5,593 bases of DNA. Origin: JBFEYJ01 sp041562215 (lineage in GTDB: Bacteria > Pseudomonadota > Gammaproteobacteria > Thiohalomonadales > Thiohalomonadaceae). The stretch covers positions 1 to 5,593 of the forward strand of contig JBFEYJ010000194.1 in assembly GCA_041562215.1 (NCBI GenBank), given 5' to 3'. This document shows positions 1 through 5,593 of this stretch, in pieces (within the stretch, counting starts at the first letter, position 1; every line of letters begins with the position of its first letter). The position numbers and the translations under genes are program-made. Under the pieces are notes generated by a model. The model did not search any database. It saw only the letters and a list, made by a program, of their open reading frames with translations, and was not told the origin of the DNA.

Positions 1-317
1 CAGTGATCCTGGCTCTTGCCGACCTGCTCGGCGTCGATCCCAAACCACTGGATGAGGAGGTTGGTGAAGAAAAGACCAAAATGGTCGCCTTCATCGACGA
101 ACCCATCTGCATCGGCTGCACGCTCTGCCTGCAAGCCTGCCCGGTGGATGCCATTTCAGGTGCCGCCAAGCAGATGCATACCATAATCGAAAGCGAGTGC
201 ACCGGCTGTGAGCTGTGTGTCGAACCCTGCCCGGTAGACTGCATCTACATGATTCCGGTCAAGGAGAGCCCTAACACCTGGAAGTGGCCCTTCCCAGAGC
301 CGGAGAAAAAGCGATGA
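1..317 (+). CDS. rnfB: Electron transport complex subunit RnfB (RsxB), C-terminal part, 5' end outside window
   Basis: Ferredoxin-like subunit of the Rnf complex, which passes electrons between ferredoxin and the membrane subunits at the cytoplasmic face. The reading frame is already open at the window edge, so the GTG at base 3 is an internal Val codon, not a start. About 104 residues are visible, against roughly 190 in the E. coli protein. Two adjacent 4Fe-4S ferredoxin motifs are seen: CIGCTLCLQACP (cysteines at bases 108, 117, 126, 138) and CTGCELCVEPCP (198, 207, 216, 228). The ALADLLGVDPKPLD stretch before them and the TWKWPFP stretch after them match the corresponding parts of RsxB. 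The N-terminal membrane anchor and the first four-cysteine Fe-S domain lie off-window. The stop overlaps the rnfC start by four bases (ATGA), indicating translational coupling. The C-terminus ends shortly after WKWPFP and lacks the longer tail of the E. coli protein. Confidence 0.96.
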   Translation, partial: VILALADLLGVDPKPLDEEVGEEKTKMVAFIDEPICIGCTLCLQACPVDAISGAAKQMHTIIESECTGCELCVEPCPVDCIYMIPVKESPNTWKWPFPEPEKKR

Positions 318-1963
318 GTCGCAAGCTCTGGCATTTTCCCGGCGGGCTGCACCTACCCGATCACAAAGCAATGTCCACTGGACAGCCATCTACCACGGCT
401 GCCGTGCCCGCACGCCTGATCATCCCGCTGCAACAACATATCGGCGCGCCGGCCAAACCACTGGTGACGGTTGGCGACAAGGTGCTCAAGGGACAACCAC
501 TGGCCAGGCCGGAGGGCTATGTCAGCACACCGGTTCATGCCAGCAGCTCCGGCAAAGTAGTGGCCATCGAGGAGCACCCGGTACCCCACCCCTCCGGTCT
601 CTCAGCAATGTGCATCATCATCGAGACCGATGGCGAGGACCGCTGGGTGGAGCTGAAACGCCATCCTGATTATCACCAACTCGACCCAAGCGAACTGCGC
701 AACATTATCCGTGATGCGGGCATCGTAGGCCTTGGCGGCGCCGGCTTTCCCGCCTTTATCAAGCTCAACCCAGGCTCCCGCACAGCCATCGATACCCTGA
801 TCCTTAACGGTGCTGAATGTGAGCCCTATATCACCTGCGACGATGTCCTCATGCGCGAGCGCGCTGATGAAGTGATCGACGGCGCCCGCATCATGCGCCA
901 TGCACTTCAGGCCAAACAGTGCCTCATCGGCATCGAGGACAATAAACCCGAGGCACTGGCCGCGATCCGTGACGCCCTTTCGCGTCTCGGGGAGAAATCC
1001 ATTGAGGCGGTTCAGGTGCCAACCCGCTATCCCACCGGTGGAGAGAAGCAACTGATTAAGATCCTCACCGGCAAGGAGGTTCCATCACAGGGGTTGCCCA
1101 TCGATATCGGCATTGTCTGCCATAATGTCGCCACTGCCGCCAGCATCCATCGTGCAGTGGAGTTGGGCGAACCGCTTATCAGCCGCCTGGTCACTGTCAC
1201 CGGCCATGGCGCGGCCAGGCCGCAGAACCTCGAAGTGCATATCGGCACTCCCATCGCCACACTGATCGAGCAGGCCGGAGGAAACAGAGCGATCCCATAC
1301 AAACTGGTCATGGGCGGACCGATGATGGGGTTTGAACTGCAACATGCCCAGTTGCCGGTGATCAAAACCACCAACTGTCTTTTGCTGGCCGGCAAAGAAG
1401 ATGCCCCCGAACACGGTCCGGTCCGCTCCTGCATCCGCTGCGGCGAATGTGCCAAAGTTTGCCCTGCCCAGCTGTTACCACAGCAACTTTACTGGTATGC
1501 GCGAGCCAAGGACTTCGAAAAGGCGCAAGACTACAACGTATTCGATTGCATCGAATGCGGCTGTTGTGCCTACGTCTGCCCCTCCAACCTCCCACTGGTC
1601 CAGTACTACCGTTTCGCCAAGACCGAAATCTGGGCTCAGGAAAGAGAGAAAAAGGCGGCCGACAGGGCGCGCGAACGCCACGAATTCCGGCTATTCCGCC
1701 AGGAGCGGGAGAAAGAGGAAAGGGCCGCCCGCCACAGGTCCAAAGCCAAGGCGGTCAAGCAGGATGGTGATGAGAATGCCAAAAAGGCGGCGATCCAAGC
1801 CGCAATGGAGCGGGCCAGGGCCAAACGTGAGACGGCAGGAGCCGAGCCAAAGAACATCGAAAATCTCACCGAGGCACAGCAGCAACAGATCGCTGAGGCC
1901 GAGGAACGCCGCAAGCTGCTGAAAGAAACCGGCAACGCAAAAAAAGAAACGAACGAGGAATGA
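314..1963 (+). CDS. rnfC: Electron transport complex subunit RnfC (RsxC), NADH-binding Fe-S subunit
   Basis: Peripheral cytoplasmic subunit that exchanges electrons with NAD(H) and carries two 4Fe-4S clusters. The start is ATG 314 (MSRKLWHFPGGLHLP, the family's usual N-terminus), 8 bases after GGAG at 302-305. An in-frame ATG at 284 lies inside rnfB and adds residues unlike the family. The product is 549 residues. Residues 1 to about 120 form the N-terminal RnfC domain. The nucleotide-binding, complex I 51-kDa-like core has GLGGAGFP (139-146), LNGAECEPY (164-172) and YPTGGEKQ (239-246). Two CxxCxxCxxxCP motifs follow, with cysteines 373/376/379/383 and 412/415/418/422. From about residue 435 to the end the chain is a highly charged Lys/Arg/Glu/Ala/Gln-rich stretch with coiled-coil character. 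This tail is much shorter than the repetitive one in E. coli RsxC (about 740 residues in total). All redox and nucleotide motifs are intact. Confidence 0.97.
   Translation: MSRKLWHFPGGLHLPDHKAMSTGQPSTTAAVPARLIIPLQQHIGAPAKPLVTVGDKVLKGQPLARPEGYVSTPVHASSSGKVVAIEEHPVPHPSGLSAMCIIIETDGEDRWVELKRHPDYHQLDPSELRNIIRDAGIVGLGGAGFPAFIKLNPGSRTAIDTLILNGAECEPYITCDDVLMRERADEVIDGARIMRHALQAKQCLIGIEDNKPEALAAIRDALSRLGEKSIEAVQVPTRYPTGGEKQLIKILTGKEVPSQGLPIDIGIVCHNVATAASIHRAVELGEPLISRLVTVTGHGAARPQNLEVHIGTPIATLIEQAGGNRAIPYKLVMGGPMMGFELQHAQLPVIKTTNCLLLAGKEDAPEHGPVRSCIRCGECAKVCPAQLLPQQLYWYARAKDFEKAQDYNVFDCIECGCCAYVCPSNLPLVQYYRFAKTEIWAQEREKKAADRARERHEFRLFRQEREKEERAARHRSKAKAVKQDGDENAKKAAIQAAMERARAKRETAGAEPKNIENLTEAQQQQIAEAEERRKLLKETGNAKKETNEE
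1955..1959 (+). promoter_or_regulatory. Ribosome binding site that decides the rnfD start
   Basis: GAGGA lies at the end of rnfC. It is directly against the first in-frame ATG (1960) but 6 bases before the second (1966). Only the second spacing is normal for a Shine-Dalgarno site, so ATG 1966 is preferred. Confidence 0.6.
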
Positions 1964-1965
1964 GC

Positions 1966-3000
1966 ATGAGCGCCGTCCTACCCAGTTCCCCCCATCTGCA
2001 CGGCCCAGGCGCCGTCAGCAAGGTGATGCATCAGGTCAGCCTCGCGCTGGTCCCGGCACTCCTGGCCTACACCTGGCTGTTCGGCTGGGGAGTTGTGCTC
2101 AATGTCCTGATCGCTGCGCTCGTGGCCCTGGCCAGTGAGGCTCTGGTACTGAAACTGCGCAACCGCCCTGTCACTTCCACCCTGGCCGATGGCAGCGCCC
2201 TGGTAACCGCACTGCTGCTGGCCATCGCCCTGCCGCCGCTGGCTCCCTGGTGGCTGACCACCATTGGCGTCGCCTTTGCCATCATACTGGCCAAGCAACT
2301 CTATGGCGGCCTGGGTTTCAATCCCTTCAATCCGGCGATGGTCGGCTACGTGGTGCTACTCATCTCCTTTCCGCTGGAGATGACCAGCTGGCTGGCCCCG
2401 GACGGGCTGAGTGAAGGCAGCCTGAGTTTCGCCGGTGCGGTTAGTTATGTTTTCTCCGGTACTTTACCGGCTACCACCGGTCTGGACAGCCTGACCATGG
2501 CCACCCCACTGGACACCATGAAGACCCGCCTCGGCCTGGAGCACACCCTCGGCGAAATCATGAGCTCACCCGTGTTCGGCAGGTTTGGCGGCAGTGGGTG
2601 GGAAGTGGTCAACGGTATGATCCTGCTAGGCGGTATTTACCTGATGGTGCGGCGCATCATCAGCTGGCATGTCCCCGTGGCACTGCTTGGCAGCCTGTTC
2701 CTGGCATCAGGTCTGTTTCACCTGGTCAACCCCGACCATTATGCCGGACCGCTATTCCACCTTTTCAGCGGAGGCGCCATGCTCGGGGCCTTCTTTATTG
2801 CCACCGATCCGATTAGCGGCGCCACCAGCAACAGTGGCAGAGTGTGGTTCGGCGCCGGGGTAGGTCTCCTGACCTTCATCATCCGCACCTGGGGCGGCTA
2901 CCCTGATGGCATCGCCTTCTCGGTCCTGCTGATGAACATGGCCGCACCGACCATCGACTACTACACCCGCCCCCGGGTGTTCGGTCACAACAGAGGGTAA
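1966..3000 (+). CDS. rnfD: Electron transport complex subunit RnfD (RsxD), membrane flavoprotein
   Basis: Integral membrane subunit, homologous to NqrB, that carries a covalently attached FMN and contributes to the ion-translocating core. From ATG 1966 it is 344 residues, close to the usual family length of about 350. The alternative ATG 1960 would add only Met-Ser and overlap the rnfC stop. Hydrophobic helices are seen from about residue 24 to 62, 75 to 110 and 122 to 138, and through most of the C-terminal half. Conserved family stretches are LADGSALVTALLLA, GGLGFNPFNPAMVGY and GAFFIATDP near 273-282, plus GGYPDGIAFSVLL and the terminal DYYTRPRVFGH. The likely FMN-bearing residue is Thr180 in DSLTMATP (174-181), which fits the ApbE target pattern Dxx[ST]xAT; this assignment rests on family knowledge. 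A second similar motif occurs at 281-287 (see findings). rnfG starts 4 bases after the stop. Confidence 0.97.
   Translation: MSAVLPSSPHLHGPGAVSKVMHQVSLALVPALLAYTWLFGWGVVLNVLIAALVALASEALVLKLRNRPVTSTLADGSALVTALLLAIALPPLAPWWLTTIGVAFAIILAKQLYGGLGFNPFNPAMVGYVVLLISFPLEMTSWLAPDGLSEGSLSFAGAVSYVFSGTLPATTGLDSLTMATPLDTMKTRLGLEHTLGEIMSSPVFGRFGGSGWEVVNGMILLGGIYLMVRRIISWHVPVALLGSLFLASGLFHLVNPDHYAGPLFHLFSGGAMLGAFFIATDPISGATSNSGRVWFGAGVGLLTFIIRTWGGYPDGIAFSVLLMNMAAPTIDYYTRPRVFGHNRG
2993..2997 (+). promoter_or_regulatory. Ribosome binding site supporting the GTG start of rnfG
   Basis: GAGGG lies inside the last codons of rnfD, 7 bases before GTG 3005. The next ATG (3020) would be 22 bases away, so the GTG start is favoured. 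Confidence 0.55.
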
Positions 3001-3004
3001 CGCC

Positions 3005-3691
3005 GTGCCGTGGAAGAATATGCTCATCGGCGCCTTCATCCTCGGCTTGTTCGCCGTCGTCGGGACCGGGCTGGTTGCCCTGACCTATGACAGCACTGCC
3101 GAGCGTATCGCGGAAAACGAACGTCAGTCCCTGCTGCGTAACCTGCACCAGATCATCTCACCCGATTCGCACAATAACGACCTATATTCGGACATCATCC
3201 AGGTCAGTGACCCCCTGCTTGGTAGCGAACAACCCGTCAATGTCTACCGTGCCCGCCTCGACAAACAGCCGGTGGCGGCAGTTATCGCCTCCACCGCCCC
3301 TGACGGCTACAGCGGTACAATCAAGCTACTTGTTGGGATTCACTATGATGGCACTCTAGCCGGGGTGCGTATCATCAGTCACAAGGAGACTCCCGGCCTG
3401 GGGGATGCGATCGAGGCGGATCGCTCCGATTGGATACTCGGCTTCAACGGCCGTTCCCTGGTCAATCCGGATGAGAAGCACTGGAAGGTGAAAAAGGACG
3501 GAGGCGTGTTCGACCAGTTCAGCGGCGCCACGATCACCCCGCGCGCCGTCGTGCAGGCGGTCTACCACACCCTGCGCTATTATCAAACACACCGTGAGGC
3601 GCTCTTTGCACCGCGACACGATGGCGTAAATAGCAATGACGAGGCAGGGGCAACGCATGAGACGGTTGCCGAGGAGAGTGACAATGGCTGA
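3005..3691 (+). CDS. rnfG: Electron transport complex subunit RnfG (RsxG), FMN-binding
   Basis: Single-span membrane protein, homologous to NqrC, whose periplasmic FMN-binding domain carries a covalent FMN added by the flavin transferase ApbE. The start is GTG 3005, chosen by its ribosome binding site and because it includes the whole N-terminal helix; ATG 3020 is possible but would begin inside it. The product is 228 residues. The helix runs over about residues 7-27, followed by a soluble domain. The conserved HKETPGLGD is at 126-134 and KKDGGVFDQFSGATITPRAV lies around 163-182. Within this, DQFSGAT matches the flavinylation motif and Thr176 is the expected FMN attachment site. The C-terminal 30 or so residues form an acidic, Asn/Asp/Glu-rich tail that the 206-residue E. 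coli protein lacks. The last eight bases overlap the start of rnfE. Confidence 0.97.
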   Translation: MPWKNMLIGAFILGLFAVVGTGLVALTYDSTAERIAENERQSLLRNLHQIISPDSHNNDLYSDIIQVSDPLLGSEQPVNVYRARLDKQPVAAVIASTAPDGYSGTIKLLVGIHYDGTLAGVRIISHKETPGLGDAIEADRSDWILGFNGRSLVNPDEKHWKVKKDGGVFDQFSGATITPRAVVQAVYHTLRYYQTHREALFAPRHDGVNSNDEAGATHETVAEESDNG

Positions 3692-4379
3692 AGCCAATTA
3701 CAGCAAAATCGCCAAAGAGGGTCTGTGGAATAATAATGTTGCCTTGGTGCAGATTCTGGGGCTTTGTCCACTTTTGGCAGTCACCTCCACTGCGATCAAC
3801 GGCCTCGGCCTCGGTATCGCCACCACTCTGGTACTGGTCTCCTCCAACCTCACCATTTCACTGATTCGCCATCTGGTTCGCCCCGAGGTGCGCATCCCGG
3901 TATTCGTACTGGTGATCGCCTCCTTCGTTACCGCCATAGAGCTAGCGATGAACGCCTTCTTCCATGACCTTTACAAGGTGCTCGGCATCTTCATACCGCT
4001 CATCGTCACCAACTGTTCAATTCTCGGTCGTGCAGAAGCCTTCGCCTCGAAAAATCCGGTGGGAAAATCGGTGATAGACGGTCTGACCATGGGTGTGGGC
4101 TTCGCCGCTGTGCTGGTCCTGCTCGGCGCCATGCGTGAGCTCATCGGTTCCGGCACCCTCTTTTCCCAGGCCCACATGATGTTCGGCGATGCGGCCCGCT
4201 GGCTCACCATCACTGTCATTGAGGATTACAAGGGCTTCCTGCTCGCTATCCTGCCGCCCGGCGCATTCATCGGCCTGGGACTGCTCATCGCCATGAAGAA
4301 CCTCTTTGACCAACGTGCCGAGAAGCGCGCCAGACAGGCTTCACCTGCTGCCGCTGAGCCAGCCGAAGCGAAAGCGTAA
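3684..4379 (+). CDS. rnfE: Electron transport complex subunit RnfE (RsxE), integral membrane protein
   Basis: NqrD-like membrane subunit that pairs with RnfA in the ion-translocating core. The start is ATG 3684, 7 bases after GAGGAG (3671-3676), and overlaps the rnfG stop by 8 bases. The in-frame ATG at 3636 would add a basic leader lying inside rnfG and is not credible. The product is 231 residues. It opens with the family's YSKIAKEGLWNNNVALVQ, followed by about six hydrophobic segments with the conserved TNCSILGRAEAFASKNP. Two membrane-embedded cysteines are present, Cys28 (LGLCPLLA) and Cys111 (TNCSILGR). In the homologous NqrD/NqrE pair such cysteines hold an Fe-S cluster between the two subunits, and the same role is inferred here. 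The C-terminal end is an Ala/Glu/Lys-rich tail. This is the last gene of the operon; the E. coli order continues with nth, which is not found here. Confidence 0.97.
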   Translation: MAEANYSKIAKEGLWNNNVALVQILGLCPLLAVTSTAINGLGLGIATTLVLVSSNLTISLIRHLVRPEVRIPVFVLVIASFVTAIELAMNAFFHDLYKVLGIFIPLIVTNCSILGRAEAFASKNPVGKSVIDGLTMGVGFAAVLVLLGAMRELIGSGTLFSQAHMMFGDAARWLTITVIEDYKGFLLAILPPGAFIGLGLLIAMKNLFDQRAEKRARQASPAAAEPAEAKA

Positions 4380-4393
4380 GAAAAGCGGCTTAC

Positions 4394-4420
4394 CGCAAAG
4401 GACACGAAGGGACGAAAAGG
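4394..4420 (+). repeat. Left copy of an inverted GCAAAGG-type repeat
   Basis: Located 14 bases after the rnfE stop. It reads as three degenerate 9-base units (CGCAAAGGA, CACGAAGGG, ACGAAAAGG). Its core at 4395-4411 matches the reverse complement of 4522-4538 at 14 of 17 bases. It resembles the dispersed CGCAAAGGACGCGAAGG-like elements seen between genes in many proteobacteria; that comparison is from memory. Confidence 0.6.
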
Positions 4421-4426
4421 TTATTC

Positions 4427-4454
4427 GGTGTGATGATTTAGCTGGTGTCACACC
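4427..4454. other. Small inverted repeat (hairpin) in the convergent gap
   Basis: GGTGTGA (4427-4433) and TCACACC (4448-4454) form a perfect 7-base stem with a 14-base loop. No U-run follows on the plus strand. On the minus strand CCTTTT follows about 6 bases after the stem. It may act as a weak terminator for folA, but this is not a standard intrinsic terminator. Confidence 0.3.
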
Positions 4455-4512
4455 ACAGCGCGCTGGTTCACCTACCACCCACTCCAGATACTCTACAACC
4501 TTGATACGGTTT

Positions 4513-4539
4513 TCCATTGCGCTCTTCGCGCCCTTTGCA
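4513..4539 (-). repeat. Right copy of the inverted GCAAAGG-type repeat
   Basis: Read on the minus strand it is three 9-base units, TGCAAAGGG, CGCGAAGAG and CGCAATGGA, in inverted orientation to the copy at 4394-4420. It begins 5 bases after the folA stop codon. The 92 bases between the two copies hold no recognisable gene. No target-site duplication is evident around the pair. Confidence 0.6.
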
Positions 4540-4544
4540 GTGAA

Positions 4545-5042
4545 TTACTTTCTTTCAAGGACGATAAAACTGCAGGCCCAGCGGTTCTTTTCGTCCGCCG
4601 GGTGTTCCTCCCTATCCACCTCGTTCCAGTCATCCCAATCGAACTCGGGAAACCAGGCATCGGCGTCGAATTTACTGTGAACCAAAGTGATGTAGAAGCG
4701 CTCGGCGTGCGGGAGCATTTGCCCATAGAACGACTCGCCACCGATAATCATTACCTCATCGACATCTCCCGCGGCCTCGATCGCTTGTTCGATGCTATGC
4801 ACGACCACCGCCCCCTCGGCCCGATAGGTCATGTCGTGGGTGATGACGATGTTAGTACGCTCCGGCAGTGGCCTGCCGCCAAACGATTCGAAGGTCTTTC
4901 GCCCCATGATGATAGGCTTACCCAAGGTATGGCGGCGGAACCATTTCATATCCGCAGGCAACTTCCAGGGGAGACGGTTTTCGATACCGATAGCGCGGTC
5001 CTCAGCCATGGCGGCGATCATGGAGATGGTCGGTTTACTCAC
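4545..5042 (-). CDS. folA: Dihydrofolate reductase (FolA, type I chromosomal family)
   Basis: Cytoplasmic NADPH-dependent enzyme that reduces dihydrofolate to tetrahydrofolate, regenerating the cofactor oxidised by thymidylate synthase. The product is 165 residues, close to the 159 of E. coli. The start is GTG at 5042-5040, with AGGAA 6 bases upstream. The next in-frame ATG is codon 8 and would cut into the first beta strand (TISMIAAMAEDRAIG), so GTG is preferred. Visible landmarks are the Met20-loop region GIENRLPWKLPAD with Trp26 and the catalytic acid Asp31 (E. coli Trp22 and Asp27). They also include PIIMGRKTFES (43-53), the GRPLPERTN segment (56-64) that contacts NADPH and folate, and IIGGESFY (99-106) with the conserved Gly-Gly. 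The C-terminus FIVLERK is typical. It lies 30 bases downstream of thyA on the same strand and converges on rnfE. Nothing suggests a plasmid-borne trimethoprim-resistant variant. Confidence 0.97.
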   Translation of the reverse strand: MSKPTISMIAAMAEDRAIGIENRLPWKLPADMKWFRRHTLGKPIIMGRKTFESFGGRPLPERTNIVITHDMTYRAEGAVVVHSIEQAIEAAGDVDEVMIIGGESFYGQMLPHAERFYITLVHSKFDADAWFPEFDWDDWNEVDREEHPADEKNRWACSFIVLERK

Positions 5043-5048
5043 TGGAAT

Positions 5049-5053
5049 TTCCT
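5049..5053 (-). promoter_or_regulatory. Ribosome binding site supporting the GTG start of folA
   Basis: AGGAA on the minus strand ends 6 bases before GTG 5042-5040. It lies in the 30-base thyA-folA gap, which has no room for an obvious separate promoter. Confidence 0.5.
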
Positions 5054-5072
5054 GCTTGAGTGGTAGTGCCCG

Positions 5073-5593
5073 CTACACCGCAACGGGGGCTTTTATAGGT
5101 GGATGAGGCTGGTAATCAAGCAATTCGAAATCATCAAAGGTGAAACCGAAAATATCCTTCACGGCAGGATTGATTTGCATGGTCGGGAGAGGATACGGCT
5201 CGCGCGAGAGCTGTAACCGCGTCTGCTCCAGGTGGTTGGAATAGAGGTGGGCATCGCCCAGGGTGTGCACGAACTCTCCCGGCTCAAGGTCGCAGACCTG
5301 CGCCATCATCCTCGTCAGCAATGCATAGGAAGCGATGTTGAAGGGCACACCAAGAAAGATATCGGCCGATCGCTGATACAGCTGGCAGGAGAGTTTCCCC
5401 TCGGCCACGTAAAACTGGAACAAGGTATGGCAGGGCGGCAGGGCCATGTTATCGACCTCAGCCACGTTCCAGGCCGAGACGATCATCCGCCGAGAATCCG
5501 GCGTATTTTTGATCTGCTCGACCACCTGCCGGATCTGATCCACATGCCCCCCATCCGGGGTTGGCCAGCAGCGCCACTGGTAGCCGTAGCCAG
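5073..5593 (-). CDS. thyA: Thymidylate synthase ThyA, C-terminal two thirds, 5' end outside window
   Basis: Makes dTMP from dUMP using 5,10-methylene-tetrahydrofolate, which leaves as dihydrofolate. About 172 residues are visible, against 264 in E. coli. The frame stays open to the window edge: codons before base 5543 read GYGYQWRCWPTPDGGHVDQI, matching the E. coli YGKQWRAWPTPDGRHIDQI region. The gene therefore continues upstream, and the GTG at 5543 is internal. Conserved elements are PDSRR (phosphate-binding arginines), SAWNV, and MALPPCH with the catalytic cysteine at bases 5430-5432. QLYQRSADIFLGVPFNIASYALL (dUMP contacts) and GDAHLYSNH also follow. The terminus PHPPIKAPVAV fits E. coli PHPGIKAPVAI, so the 3' end is native. 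It is transcribed ahead of folA, giving a thyA-folA unit whose products act in consecutive steps of the folate cycle. Confidence 0.97.
   Translation of the reverse strand, partial: GYGYQWRCWPTPDGGHVDQIRQVVEQIKNTPDSRRMIVSAWNVAEVDNMALPPCHTLFQFYVAEGKLSCQLYQRSADIFLGVPFNIASYALLTRMMAQVCDLEPGEFVHTLGDAHLYSNHLEQTRLQLSREPYPLPTMQINPAVKDIFGFTFDDFELLDYQPHPPIKAPVAV

Noticed and set aside
284..313. Upstream ATG 284 as the rnfC start
   Set aside because: It lies inside rnfB without a suitable ribosome binding site and adds ten residues foreign to the family. ATG 314 has GGAG at good spacing and gives the typical N-terminus.
602..1051. A 149-codon minus-strand frame opposite rnfC
   Set aside because: It is antisense to the conserved NADH-binding core of RnfC. 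Open antisense frames are common in GC-rich genes, and no family was recognised.
4361..4390. AGCCG and CGGCT flanking the rnfE stop as a possible terminator stem
   Set aside because: The stem is only 5 base pairs with a 20-base loop and no following U-run.
4341..4517. A 58-codon minus-strand reading frame from ATG 4517 through the convergent gap into the rnfE 3' end
   Set aside because: It overlaps rnfE antisense, has no good ribosome binding site, and is built partly from the 9-base repeat arms. After its first 20 or so residues the composition looks random.
4306..4680. A 124-codon plus-strand frame spanning the rnfE end, the gap and antisense folA
   Set aside because: It starts inside rnfE and runs antisense to the conserved folA gene. 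The translation is Ser/Arg-rich with no recognisable domain, as expected for a shadow frame.
4602..5066. A 154-codon plus-strand frame opposite folA
   Set aside because: It is fully antisense to a complete, motif-intact dihydrofolate reductase.

Overview
The window is an ordinary chromosomal stretch from what looks like a gammaproteobacterium. The Rnf proteins and the ThyA and FolA proteins align, as remembered, closely with their Escherichia and Vibrio counterparts, and the B-C-D-G-E gene order is the classical rnf/rsx order. Base composition looks moderately GC-rich by eye. A free-living or symbiotic sulfur-oxidising type (Chromatiales-like) would fit, but this is a guess and the sequence does not prove it.

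Positions 1-4379, plus strand: the 3' part of an rnf operon. It holds the end of rnfB, then rnfC, rnfD, rnfG and rnfE, packed with overlaps or gaps of a few bases, so they are almost certainly co-transcribed and translationally coupled. Together with RnfA (expected upstream, outside the window) they form the membrane-bound ferredoxin:NAD+ oxidoreductase. RnfC handles NAD(H) and carries two 4Fe-4S clusters, RnfB is the ferredoxin-like subunit, RnfD and RnfG carry covalently bound FMN, and RnfA/RnfE hold an intramembrane Fe-S site. All the cofactor residues expected in the visible parts are present, so the complex looks functional.

Positions 4380-4544: a 165-base gap between convergent genes. 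It has no convincing gene. It holds two inverted copies of a degenerate 9-base-periodic element (GCAAAGG.C.CGAAG core) and a small hairpin between them.

Positions 4545-5593, minus strand: folA (dihydrofolate reductase, complete) preceded by thyA (thymidylate synthase, 5' end cut by the window edge), 30 bases apart. They form a thyA-folA unit in which ThyA converts methylene-tetrahydrofolate to dihydrofolate while making dTMP, and FolA reduces the dihydrofolate again. No promoter for either transcription unit lies in the window.

I did not find an undescribed system. The points most worth a second look are the inverted dispersed-type repeats in the convergent gap, a second flavinylation-like motif in RnfD, and the short charged tail of RnfC.
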